64,000 nucleotides of DNA. Source: Archilochus colubris. Its lineage: Eukaryota; Chordata; Aves; Apodiformes; Trochilidae. Below the pieces are notes generated by a model. It made no database searches, was not told where the DNA came from, and worked only from the letters and a program-made list of their open reading frames with translations. The stretch spans positions 134,632,792-134,696,791 of the forward strand of contig CM041084.1 in assembly GCA_023079485.1 (NCBI GenBank), read 5' to 3'. The translations under genes were made by a program, and so were the position numbers. Positions within the stretch are counted from its first letter, which is position 1, and each line of letters begins with the position of its first letter. Shown here piece after piece: positions 46,560 through 57,230 of the stretch.

Positions 46560-46575
46560 TATTGATATATCAATA
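46560..46575. repeat. 16-bp perfect palindrome TATTGATATATCAATA
   Basis: Self-complementary with no spacer. The flanks also repeat TTGATAATAATATTGA directly at about 46550-46565 and 46583-46598. Confidence 0.9.
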
Positions 46576-49339
46576 ATATATGTTGATAATAATATTGAGT
46601 ATTTATTTCTTGATTTAGAAGAGTGATACAAAACTGTACTTATATCACACATTTAATGCAGTACTAGAATAACAATACACAGGTGAATCATGATGCAAAT
46701 GTGGTACCCACCGTATGCTGTCTCTAACACACTCACTGTCATCAGGCTGGCTAGCCTGGTTGTCAGGGATGAATATGTGTGTGTGTGAAACTAGTCAATT
46801 GCTCTCTTTGAACCTTTTTTTTCATTGGTTGTTCTGTTTTTATATTTTATGTTGGTCAGATCCAGATCTCCACATCCATGCTGGCTAACTCAGGGAGATA
46901 TTTGCACTCTTGATAAAGTCAAGGACAAACATTACACAACTCAGGTAATACAGCTGCTTAATTTGCTGAGCTCACGCATATAGTTCATCCCACAGCTGAT
47001 AACTGTTTCTAGAAAAAAGGTCACCTTCTTTCACTTTTCCAAGTTCATCTTTCCTCCTCAGAGCTGCCTTCTGTTGTAAGCATTGACTGATTGGTCACAG
47101 TATGTTGAACGTACTTAATTTGATATTCATACTCCTGTATTCCTTCGCTTCTACTTGCTTTAGTGTTGGAGTAGGATGACATGCATTCCTTTTCTTATGT
47201 GCAAGCAAGTGGAAAAAGGAGAAATAAGGTAATTCAGAAATCCTGTAGAAAGACAGAAAACCTAGCAAGTAGTTGGGAGCCAATACTGGTTGATGCTGAC
47301 ATTCACAGAAAATATTTTACATCAAATTTACACTTACCTTGATACTTATGAGCTATTTAGCTGTGATGGAGCATCAGACATAATGGGCAAGATCTAAGAG
47401 CCGTAGTTTTCAGTTCTGTTGCAGATAAGTCTCTAGTTTGTCCCTGTGTCTACTTCTCATCCTCTCTTTGAATAGAAGAACTGAGGGAGGAGAAAGATAC
47501 TGAACATAGGTTCCCATGAGGTATTTTGTTTTCCATACTAAACAGAAAAGTAGCATCACCTGTTGTAGAGCCACAGGAAGAACTGAATATGTTAAAAAGC
47601 CTGTTAGAGGAAATAAGAAGTAGCTCAATGTAAATTAAATTTGTAGTTCAGATATTCATATGTAGAGTACCACATTAAATCAGCACTTTAGTTTGGACTC
47701 CACACAACCACCATGCCAACTCAAAAGACTTAAGTGTATAAATTCATTTACTAAATGGAAATTTTATCACCTGAAACTCGAGGATATATGTGAGGAAGCA
47801 AACTAGCACAAATGTATCCAGAATTATAGCCCCTAGGAGAAGCCTACCCTACTATGGCCTTGTCTAGATATAGCATAACATAGCATAGCATAAGCACAGG
47901 TTGATCTACAAACACATGTTCACTTCTACTGTTCTATATTCTCCTTAACAGAAAAACAGATCTGTCAGAGTCCAGGAAAGCCTTTTGTGCCAACAGGCAT
48001 GTATAGGAGATTATTTCTGCTGTAAAAATATTACAGATTTGAGAGATAATACAAGGATGAAGACAAAGACTGACATGTAAAGACTTGGAAAGATTTATGC
48101 TAATGTTCTCTTGTTTTTGTAAACTGTGTAGAAAGGAGGCCCTAATCCATTAGTCTCTTCAGTTTCTCCCTCTTGGGGATGGAGATTAAAACCAACACAG
48201 TTTGAGTTGCCTTTGTGCTGAGTATTAAAGTAAGTTTCTGAGATTCTCTTTACCTTTCTTTCTCTCTTAATTTTTTATTTTTTTTTTAGGCTGCTACAGC
48301 TTCAGGAGGTAAACTCTATTAAAAGGCTGAAATAAAACCTAGAAAAACAGCAATGCTTCCCCCACCTTTACTTTCTTTCTTTTCAGAAAGAGGTTGTTTC
48401 TTTTAGCTCATAAGCTTTCCAATTTTATGTGTGAAAAATGAAATTAGTAAAAGAAAGATAAAATTTATCAGTTATTCTCCTGGTTTTACAATAAGTTATG
48501 TCACTATTATTCTTACCTCTGGTATCCAGCTAATATAAACTCCCAGAAGCAGAGGAGTGTAAAACAACCTCTGCTTTGTTTCCATCAGACAAAAATGAAG
48601 GATTCGAAGAAGTTAATCTTAGCATAGTTTCCTGTTTGGAGATTCCTGAGATTTCTTCCTAATGTATAATACAAAAACATCAATTTTAATTTAACATTAT
48701 TTTTACCTCTGAAGCCAAAGAATGACCTAAAAAATCTAGAGAGCTAGAACTGGGGTTTAGATTAGTGTCACTATTTGAAGAAGAAAAATAAAATATTTTA
48801 TCTGCTTTGTCATTAAGAAAATGGCAAGTCCACATTACATATACATATTTTAGAAATTATATTTATTCTTCTCTTGATTTTCAATTTGCTGTTCTACATG
48901 ATCTGGACTTGAATGAACCAACCATATGTCCTGGTGGAGAGCATCCAATTTAAAGTCTGCATGGGTCAGAAGTCACAGAACTCTAAGCATAAAGTGTTCA
49001 TGTGTGTTAAGTAATCATATACAGTGGGACAGAAACTGGATGTCAGGTTTCCCAAAGAAATTGTGGGAATTTTCATTTGTTGTAGGTCTGAATCCTGCTA
49101 TAAAGAAAAATCATTGTTTTGCTTATTTTGAGACATTAAACTGGGATGGAGGGTGGGATTAGGGCTGGCTAGAATCCAATCTTAAATGGAAGAAGAAGCT
49201 CAAAATGCTTTCCTGTTTTCAAGAGAAATTATGGTATGTGAAAAGTGAAGAACATCTAACCCCTATGAAGCAAAGTTCAGAGTACTCTCATTAAAATTAC
49301 AGGCTTGCTTATTCTGGGAATGATTCCATGCACAGTACT
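46576..49339. other. Unique AT-rich DNA, no gene accepted
   Basis: At about 48275-48315 a polypyrimidine-AG, a 19-base GCTGCTACAGCTTCAGGAG and a GTAAAC follow each other like a micro-exon. Nothing else supports an exon. Short CATAG repeats lie near 47876-47891. Confidence 0.45.
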
Positions 49340-49800
49340 TGATTTGTTTTTTGATGGTAGGGGTGTGTAGCTTTGGGAGGTTAAAAGCACAGCACTTTAG
49401 TCTGTGTCCAGCATTGTCAAGGGTTTCACTCCTCCCACTCCCATCCTCCCAGAGGTCATTAGGCCAGGGGTGGGCAAGAGACTGGGAGTGGGCATTGCCA
49501 AAACATCTGAACCAAACTGTTAAACAGGGTATTCCATACTACATGATGTCATGCTCAGCCCAGGAAAAAAGGGAGATGGGTATTTGAGCTTAGGGTGTTT
49601 GTTTCTCGGTCAACCAGTACATGTTCTGACAGGAAGTGGCTGGATATCTGTCTGCCAGTGGAAAGCAGTGATTTAATTTTTTTCATCATTTTCATTGCAG
49701 GCATAGGTTGTGTTTTTCTTTTTAAACTGTATATCACGTATAATTTGTCTTCTATTTTTCACCCCATCCCCTGTAAGAGAAGTGTCAGTGAAAGAGACTC
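49340..49800 (+). mobile_element. Decayed ERV LTR, plus strand
   Basis: Same family as 9761-10230 and 63748-64000. Blocks: GTTAAAAGCACAGCACTTTA, TTGTCAAGGGTTTCAC, AGGCCAGGGGTGGGCAAGAG, the U3 core with CAGGGTATTCCATACTACAT and GATGTCATGCTCAG (about 49526-49558), GGTGTTTGTTTCTCGGTCA, GACAGGAAGTGGCTGGAT, TTTTTAAACTG and CACCCCATCCCCTG. The TATA box is degraded. Ends are not sharp and no duplication was found; no adjacent viral genes. Confidence 0.82.
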
Positions 49801-50740
49801 ACTTTAATAATTGGAAAAAAAGGCAACCTGAACCATTGAAGGCAGGGTGGATGTTTGGCTGCTGTGTGAAGTCAACTCACCACAGCTGAGGATGATTGTG
49901 TAGAAATTCATCTTCTTACCTTCCGTCAGACATTTCAGTCTATAAATCTGATTTATTGTCTAGGTTCTTAATACTTCAGTAAAACTTCACGAAGTGTTGA
50001 AGAGGCATTGTATTTGGCATTATATTTTTAAAGAAAAATTGCTTTTCCTACTGTTAATAAGAAATAGTTCCTCTTGGTTTACACAGTATAAATACTGTAC
50101 AGGCTTAAGGATTGGGTCCACTGGATGAAGAATTATTTTTCTCACATTTGAAGGATAAATTCCTTTCAAAATAGAAACAATTTCTGTGGTACTGAATTTT
50201 TCCACTGTAGCAAATCTGCATTTTTACTTCCATTACTGTTTCTGTTACAAAGACAGAAGCCTAACAGGGATGCCTTTCATGAAAGCACAGTAATAAAAAA
50301 TAATTCTATTTCCTCTTACTTTTCCTCTTGGTCTTTCTATTTGCTAATGGTGCCAGTATATCTTCATATCAACAGGCAAAGAATAGAATAAGTATATAGA
50401 ATGAAGTAGAAAGACTATGGAGTGTGGAGATGGATGAAAAGAACAAAGGATGATTTTGTTTAGGCTTCTTGAATGCTTTCAGGCAGCTTATTGCATCATG
50501 TTTATAGCATATATCTTTCAAAAAAATATTGACACTGAGCAGGAGAGCAATTATGGCTAGATTTAGCAAATGTCTCTACAAGTGTGACTTTGGAGTGAAA
50601 AAAGACATTCCCAGGAAGCACTAGAGCAATCTACACCATGTTTTTAATTTTAGGAGACGTATACTTTTGGATTCCTCCTTAGCTGTTATGCATTTGAGTT
50701 GAAGACATCTAACCATAGGCATCCAGTTGCAGATGATTGT
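49801..50740. other. Unique AT-rich DNA, no feature seen
   Basis: No recognised repeat or gene. Confidence 0.5.
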
Positions 50741-50829
50741 GAGGTAAGTGACTTAGATCACATTAGCAGTCAGTGAAGATCAGGTGCATACAGTAAGCGG
50801 AAGCTGGAGAACTGCTCCACTTACCTGCC

Positions 50830-50861
50830 TCTGGGAGAGTAAACTGAGCTGCTCTCCCAGA
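50830..50861. repeat. Perfect 10-bp inverted repeat, 12-nt loop
   Basis: TCTGGGAGAG and CTCTCCCAGA pair completely around a 12-base loop. Confidence 0.92.
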
Positions 50862-50927
50862 TCCATTGAAAAGCTGCACAATCCAGCTCCCTGAAGACAG
50901 ATGCCCAGTATTACTTTAGAAGGCCTA

Positions 50928-50944
50928 GAGTGTCCTAGACACTC
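50928..50944. repeat. Perfect 7-bp inverted repeat, 3-nt loop
   Basis: GAGTGTC, CTA, GACACTC. A second hairpin within 70 bases of the first. Confidence 0.9.
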
Positions 50945-51130
50945 ATGTAAGTCTGGGAAATACTACATTGGTTATACAGGATACTAATATTCTTCTACAG
51001 TGGTGTCTAGAGACAAGGTGGATTCAGTGGCATATCTTAGATGGCACTACATACATGTAATTAGTTATCTTAAATGAACACTAGGCATTCATTGACTTTA
51101 TGGGAGCATAGATAATAAAGACACAGATCA

Positions 51131-51883
51131 AGAACTATGTGAACACAGGAAAGATAACAAATCTCTCAAGAATTCTCTCAGTTCAAGGGCAGTAGAGAGA
51201 AAATGGGTTAGAAAGTGGTGTGCAGGAAGTTGTGAGATTCTGGCTGGCCACTTCCTAAGACTTTATGTGGCATATACTGCATGCTTAAAAAAGGCAAGAG
51301 GGCATAGATGAGCTGGGTTGACCTAATTCCTACCATTTTAACAGAATTTCTGAAAGAGCACTCATCATGTAAGTGTAGAGTCAGCTTGTTACTGAAACTA
51401 ACATTTGGTTAACATAAGCTTAAGCTAAAAGAAGATAGCATGCTTGACCTTAGTCATCAGTGCAAAGATAACCTAATGAATCAATCTAATTTAGTTTAAA
51501 AAAATAATAATTAAAAAAAAAAAAGACATACATAAGCTGGCAGAATAACTGACAGCATCTTGACTGGTGTAAATGGATGCATCTCTAGAAGCTCATGAAT
51601 TTACCCTAATTATCTCACTTCTGGCTGGTAAAAATATCTGTGTTTGTGTATTAAAAAAATGAAATCGAAATCTGTGCAATATTAAAAAATGAGCAAGATG
51701 GGTAGGACCATATTGGTAAGTTCCTTTTGGTTATTCCTCTGCATTGATATAATTATTATTAGAATAAGAAACAAAAAAACCCAGGTGCTAGAGATTACAA
51801 GCTGCTCACAAGGTTCACTTTTTTCACATCTGCCAAAAAATTGATCTATTTTTGAACCAAATCAGAAAATAAAGAGTTGTTTC
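51131..51883. other. Unique AT-rich DNA, no feature seen
   Basis: No recognised transposon or gene; A-rich run near 51500-51525. Confidence 0.5.
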
Positions 51884-51922
51884 TTGAAGGTGTCGTCCAA
51901 CTAAAGACATTCTGTGATTCTG
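51884..51922 (+). repeat. Possible minimal CR1 tail, plus strand
   Basis: CTTGAAGGTGTCGTCCAAC followed by AAGACATTCTGTGATTCTGT resembles the last ~40 bases of CR1. Too short to be sure. Confidence 0.4.
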
Positions 51923-53451
51923 TAATGATTTTCAATAGGACAAGGAGTCTTTAGGAACATGCTTTCTTCAGTTACAGTTGTCTCTTTTAATTCATATCCA
52001 AGAAGTAAATAATGAATAATAAATGCCACTTTTACACAGAGACTGCTCTATGCTTGCACATAGGTTTCATAAGTATTTTTTCTTAATAAGATAATATGAG
52101 CAAGTTGGAATTATCTGCCATGTATGTGTCATTTTGATTTAGCTTATCTGCTTTTCTTGTACTTTGATATTGTTCACTGTGTTTTATGTTTAAGAATTGT
52201 GAAAGACCAGTGTGTAGTTTGATAGCATGTTGGAAAGTTGTATGAGCAGTCTTCTTCAAAACCAGAAGCATCTTACGTTAAGTACCTGTATTCATCTGTA
52301 TCAGAACCACAAGTGATATTTGTTGCTGCTTTTAACTTTTTCAAATTTCCTTACTGTTTGCTTCAATGTCAATTACAATAAAGTTCTATATTGCAGCTAG
52401 TGACCAAATTCAAGGTGGTCAGGAATTTTAGGACTAAGTAAAGAGGCACCCCTGAGTTTAAGCCGATGTCTGTTTGTTAGCTGGAAGTAGGATACCGTTA
52501 GATTGCCTGGATTCTGTGTTCCAGTAGTAATGTTCAATGATTTTTTTATGTTTAGATTTTTTAATATAGAAGTTCTGATATAAATTAATAGATAAATTGA
52601 AAATAAAAGATGAAAATTATTTTTGTTGGGATGACATCTGGGTTACAAAGAGAAAAGGGACTGGCACTTTTTAAAATTTGTTCTACTGACACAGGTAATA
52701 ATACACACCAAGGGATAATTCTAGCTCCTCTAATCTTGATGGGAATCTTTTAAAGGATTTTTGAAAGAGATTATGATTACAAAACTGTCTTCTATAGTGT
52801 TCATTTCTATCTTCAAATCTCCTGTTAAAACTAACAAAAAAGCCCCATGTAAATGTCATAATTTCCTTTCTGTCTCTACACCTTTACAATAATTTTTTAT
52901 AATGCTGAATTCAGGAAATAAGGTCATAGAACCTTTGGTAGAGTCAGGCAACTCACCATGTATGTTTTGCAGTTTGTCCAGTCAGTATGATCTGTACAAC
53001 ACAATCTTACCATCTCTGAGGAAGGCTAAGATCACAGCTAGACAGTGAGGGAAATTTAAACGTTGTCTTGAATTGTGCTTTGAAAGAGAGGGAGGATGGT
53101 ATTGATCCTGTGGGACTCAGAAAAACCTGCTTCCCATTTTCCTGAACTTAAATGCTTTATGGTTGTGTTACCTAAGTACAGTGCTCCAATCTTGCTTTGG
53201 AATATTTCTCATGTAAAATAAAATGGCAGATATCTCTATACAAATGGAACACCTAGATGATTCCAATATTGTTTATGGATGTCATTTGTGTAGTTCATTA
53301 GACAAACATTCCCTAAAATATGTTATTTTAAGATCACTTCCTGGAACTTCTGCTTTGTTGCTGAGTTTTCAGAAACAATTTCAATAATCTACTGGAGCTC
53401 TATTGTGGACATAATGTTAATAATTTTATTCTACAGTAAGTTGATTTCAGT
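51923..53451. other. Unique AT-rich DNA, no feature seen
   Basis: No recognised repeat or gene. Confidence 0.5.
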
Positions 53452-53967
53452 ATTCAGTTATGGGGCCCTCACCACAAGAATGACATGGAGTTGCTGGAGC
53501 AATGTCCAGAGAAGAAACAAGAGGGTGAAGAGGCTGGAGCACAATTCTTATGAAGAGTGGCAGAGGGAACTGGGGTTGTTTAGTCTGAAAAAAGGAGGCT
53601 GTGGGGATACTTTATTGCTCTCTACAGCTACCTGAAGAGAGGCTGTAGTGAGGGGGCTGCCAATCTCTTCTCACTAGTAACAAGAAATAGGATGAGGGGA
53701 AGTGGTTTCAAGTTGCAACAGGAGAGGTTTAGGTTAGATGTTAGGAAAAACTTATTTACAGAAAGAGTTATTAAGCACTGGAACAGGCTGCTCAGGGACA
53801 TGGTTCAATCACCATAATTGAATATTTGAAAATGGTATAGATTATAGATATGGTCCTTAGGACATGGTTTAATAGTGGGCTAGTATGTCTAGGTTAGTAG
53901 AAGATTAGAGGCTGGACTGGATGATCTTACAGGTATTTTCCAACCTGTAAAGTTCTATGATTCTATA
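53452..53967 (+). repeat. CR1 LINE 3' half with ORF2 C-terminus, plus strand
   Basis: Begins at TATGGGGCCCTCACCACAAG. One frame gives [27 protein letters not shown], the usual CR1 ORF2 end, then breaks. The rest follows CR1 order: AGGTTTAGGTTAGATGTTAG, GCACTGGAACAGGCTGCTCA, GGCTGGACTGGATGATCTTA and a TTCTATGATTCTAT tail at 53967. Frameshifts make it non-coding. Confidence 0.94.
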
Positions 53968-54423
53968 TTTATTCAAATGTTTTGGAGGGTAGAAAGTATT
54001 TTAATTGCTTGGTGTTGCTGCTGTTGTTGTTCTGATTAATGAGAATTGACCAAGGAGGTAGAGAGTTCACAGAAGAAAAAAAAAAGGCATAAGTTGGGAT
54101 ACTTTTTGAGCAATCAGTTTGTAATTCTATTTTTTAAATTAAATAGAGAAACTGACATTTTAAAACATTGTCTATACACTGAAAAGTTTCCTTTTTTTTT
54201 TTTCCGTTCCTACATATCACACTGAATATGAATTCATGCACAACAGATAAGGTCTACTGTGAATGCAATTACCTGTGCCCTGAAAATTTATGTATATACT
54301 GGAACCGGCCAGTATTTGAATTACTGATGTGACGAGCCGTGACTGCTTGACCTGTAATATGCAAAATACTGCCATTTATTGCTAAACTCTTTTCTTGCCA
54401 AAAAAACAAATGCAAATTGCCAA
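53968..54423. other. AT-rich spacer between two CR1 copies
   Basis: No recognised feature; short TGC/TGT repeats near 54012-54031 and a T run near 54192-54203. Confidence 0.5.
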
Positions 54424-54890
54424 GCACAAATACAGGCTGGGAAGAGAATGGAGTGACAACAGTCCTGAGGAAAGAACTTGAGAGACTGGTTGATGAAAAA
54501 TTCCACTGGTCAAGGGAAATTATTCTCCCCCACTACCCAACTCTCTTGAGACCCCACCTGGCGCTCTGTGCCCAGTTCTGGAGCCCCCAACACAAGAGGT
54601 ACATGGAAATGCTGGAGTAAGTCCAGAGGAGGGAACTGAAGATGATCTGAAGGTTGGAACACCTTTCCCATGAAGACAGGCTGAGAGATTTGGGATTGTT
54701 CAGCCTGGAGAAGGCTCCAGGGAGATCATACAGCAGCCTTCCAGTACCTGAAGGGTACTGGGGTACAGGAAAGCTGGGGAGGGATTTTTTACAAGGATAT
54801 GTAGTGATAGGACAAGGGAAATTGGTTTTGAATGGGGGAGGGTAGTTCTAGAAGAGACATGGGAAAAAAATTATTCTAAAGCATTCTAAA
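54424..54890 (+). repeat. CR1 LINE internal fragment with internal deletion, plus strand
   Basis: Covers a more 5' part of ORF2 than the neighbouring copy. It starts at ACAGGCTGGGAAGAGAATGG, reads through a VDEKFH segment, then jumps near 54504 straight to GGGAAATTATTCTCCCCCAC, skipping roughly 100 bases normally found between. It continues with RPHLALCAQFWSPQHKRYME, LSHEDRLRDLGLFSLEK, GTGATAGGACAAGGGAAAT and fades at about 54890. The true 3' end and tail are absent, so it is truncated on both sides. Confidence 0.9.
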
Positions 54891-57133
54891 GATTTCCATT
54901 GATAAGGATCTGTTAATAAAGACTTCATGTTGCTAGGAGCCCTGTGTCAGATGTGAATACAAACAGGGAAGTCATTTGTAAAATGATTGCCAGTGTTGTA
55001 TCCCTGATCTCAATTAACTGTCAGCTGAAGTCATATTCTCTTAATGTGATTCATTTTAACATAACGAGAGTAAATAGTTTTGCCATGCAGAACAAACTGA
55101 TTATTTCAGACACAGTGGAGACCTTATTTAAAATATCAGCCAGACTATGAATTCATGCTAAATAAGTTAATGAAAAGATTAATATCAGTGACAAGAGTGC
55201 TTCCAGGTATAAGTCTTTAATATGCCTAAAAAAAGAAGTTCTTGTATATTCTTTTGTTTTTTTCTTCTACCTTTTTTCCTCCCTGTCTTCTAGACATTTT
55301 CTTTGAAGTGCATTATTTCCTGTAGTTCTTGAAACTATTTGTTTTCACTTGTTTTCACCAAGCTAAAAAAATATACACGTGTTTCTATGGATTACTTTTG
55401 TTGGTTTTCAGTCCTTCAGTGTAAAAGTCTGTGCCAGTAGGCAGGTTTTTTTACACTGTGTAACTTGTATTCAAAATGCAGCACATTCATAGGTAGGATT
55501 TATGTAACATTTAATTCCAACCACCCCAATGCCTTGATCAAGCTAGATTTTTTAAAGGAAGACATTGATAGACACTTGTCTTTCACCATATAAGTAGTCC
55601 TATTCCTTTCAAAGCACACATATTATTCTTTGTTCTGTAACTCCTTTTGGTTTTCCTGTTCTTTGCTCTACCTTCTTTTTGGGTTTTTTTTCATTTGTGT
55701 AGCTACCTATAACAGTCATAACTGCCTGCTCCCTCACACATTCTTGAGAGGCTACACAATAGGAAAATTACTTTATTTTAGAATATTAAAAGAAATTCCC
55801 CATCACTGTGGTGTTTCAACAGAGAAGTAACTAGTGGTGGCTAGAATGTAGCATTCTCCAAAGCTTTTTTCCTGTTCAGAAAGAAGGTAGAAATCTTGAG
55901 AGCCTTCCTTTTGAAGCACTCAAGGGGAGTAAAATACTAACTAAATAAGCACTGTGGAAATCACTGACTTAGTATACATTGTAAACAGGTGTGCTGCTTC
56001 AAACTCTTGCCAGTCCCTACTTTTACAAGATTTATCTGCTATGTTTGCCTATTTTTTTTCCAGCCTTCACATTAAGTGGGTGAAATTAATTAAAAAAATA
56101 CATGATGAAGCAAAGAGTATATGATACTATAAAGTATTGATAAGTCTGGAAAATTCATTTTCCCTGTTGTTTAGTCAACACAGGTGCCATACAAATAAAG
56201 GAAGTCATGGACTTATATGAGTAGTAGGTTTTACATGATCCTCTGCATGATGCATGCTTGTACATGTGAATGTTACAAGGTATTTAATTTAATGACATCA
56301 CTAAGTATTCGGGAAATTCAGAAAAACTTTCTGAATGTAGAATATGATTAAGTGGTAAAACAGAGATGGCAACATACTTTCTGCTAATGGATTGAAAAAA
56401 CAGAGAGAAGCACAGAAAGTTTCCTACCTCTGATATTTTGCCTTAAGAGATATTTTTTCTGTGGTGGAAGAATTTGAGAACTGCATATCAGGAAACTGTA
56501 TTATGTTGTATGTTTTGTAATAATAACCTTGCAAATCTTCAGGAAAGAATTTATACTTCATATTCCTGGAAAGGAAATAGCTCTGTTCATTCCTTCTACC
56601 AGTTTTGTGAATAACTGACATTAATAAAAAAGTTTCAAAATGATCTTACTATCTCTTAAATATCTACAAAACGGTACGGATCAGCATATATACTAACAGA
56701 AAGGAAAAAGGTAGACACTTAGGTTCTCACTGTAAGATAAAACAGTTTAGAGAGTGGGATGAAGCACCATTTAAATATGGTGCAAAACATCTTGAAAAAA
56801 TCAGAATGCATGTTTGAAAGTTGCTTCTGTTTTCACTTACGTGGTACAGAAGTGCTTAACAGTATGGTGCTATACACACCTTGACTGTGTATCACAGACT
56901 GTGCAAGTCCACTGGTTAGGCATTAGCAGTATTAAGATACATACTTCAGACCGTGAATTTTGGACTGGCTGCTCTGTCAAACAGAGCAAAGTATATTCAA
57001 GTACCTGAATATAAGAGACATATATGTTTTTCCAAACTCTTTTCCAAACATTGTTAAAACCTCTTTTCTAGTGGCATCGGTGTACAATCTTTTCTAAATG
57101 AATTGGGTACCTGGGAAGAAAATTTAAATCCAT
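54891..57133. other. Unique AT-rich DNA, no feature seen
   Basis: No recognised repeat. Open frames at 54944-55150, 55630-55830 and 56424-56621 show no domain. Confidence 0.5.
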
Positions 57134-57230
57134 AATAAAAAAAAACAAAAAAACAAACCACAAAGCAAACAAACAAACAAAATAGCACCCAAAAAACCCC
57201 CAACCAACCCTCCCCCCTAAAAAAACCCTA
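57134..57230. repeat. A/C-rich low-complexity tract
   Basis: A runs joined by CAAA units and C runs (AACAAACAAACAAA, CAACCAACCCTCCCCCC). No T in long stretches. The open frame on the other strand (57068-57265) is only a translation of this tract. Confidence 0.9.

Larger units (their letters stand above)
50741..51130. other. Hairpin-rich block, possible ancient repeat
   Basis: GC-richer than its flanks and holding two perfect inverted repeats (separate entries). Phrases such as CTAGGCATTCATTGACTTTA (51081-51100) recall an old interspersed repeat with TTAGGCACC-type units seen in reptile and bird DNA, but I cannot name the family. No open frame of note. Confidence 0.3.

Noticed and set aside
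48275..48315. Micro-exon pattern (pyrimidine-AG, 19 bases, GTAAAC)
   Set aside because: Splice-like consensus alone is too common; no neighbouring exon or coding context.
54417..54845. Two consecutive open frames resembling a protein
   Set aside because: Both are pieces of CR1 ORF2, broken by frameshift and an internal deletion.
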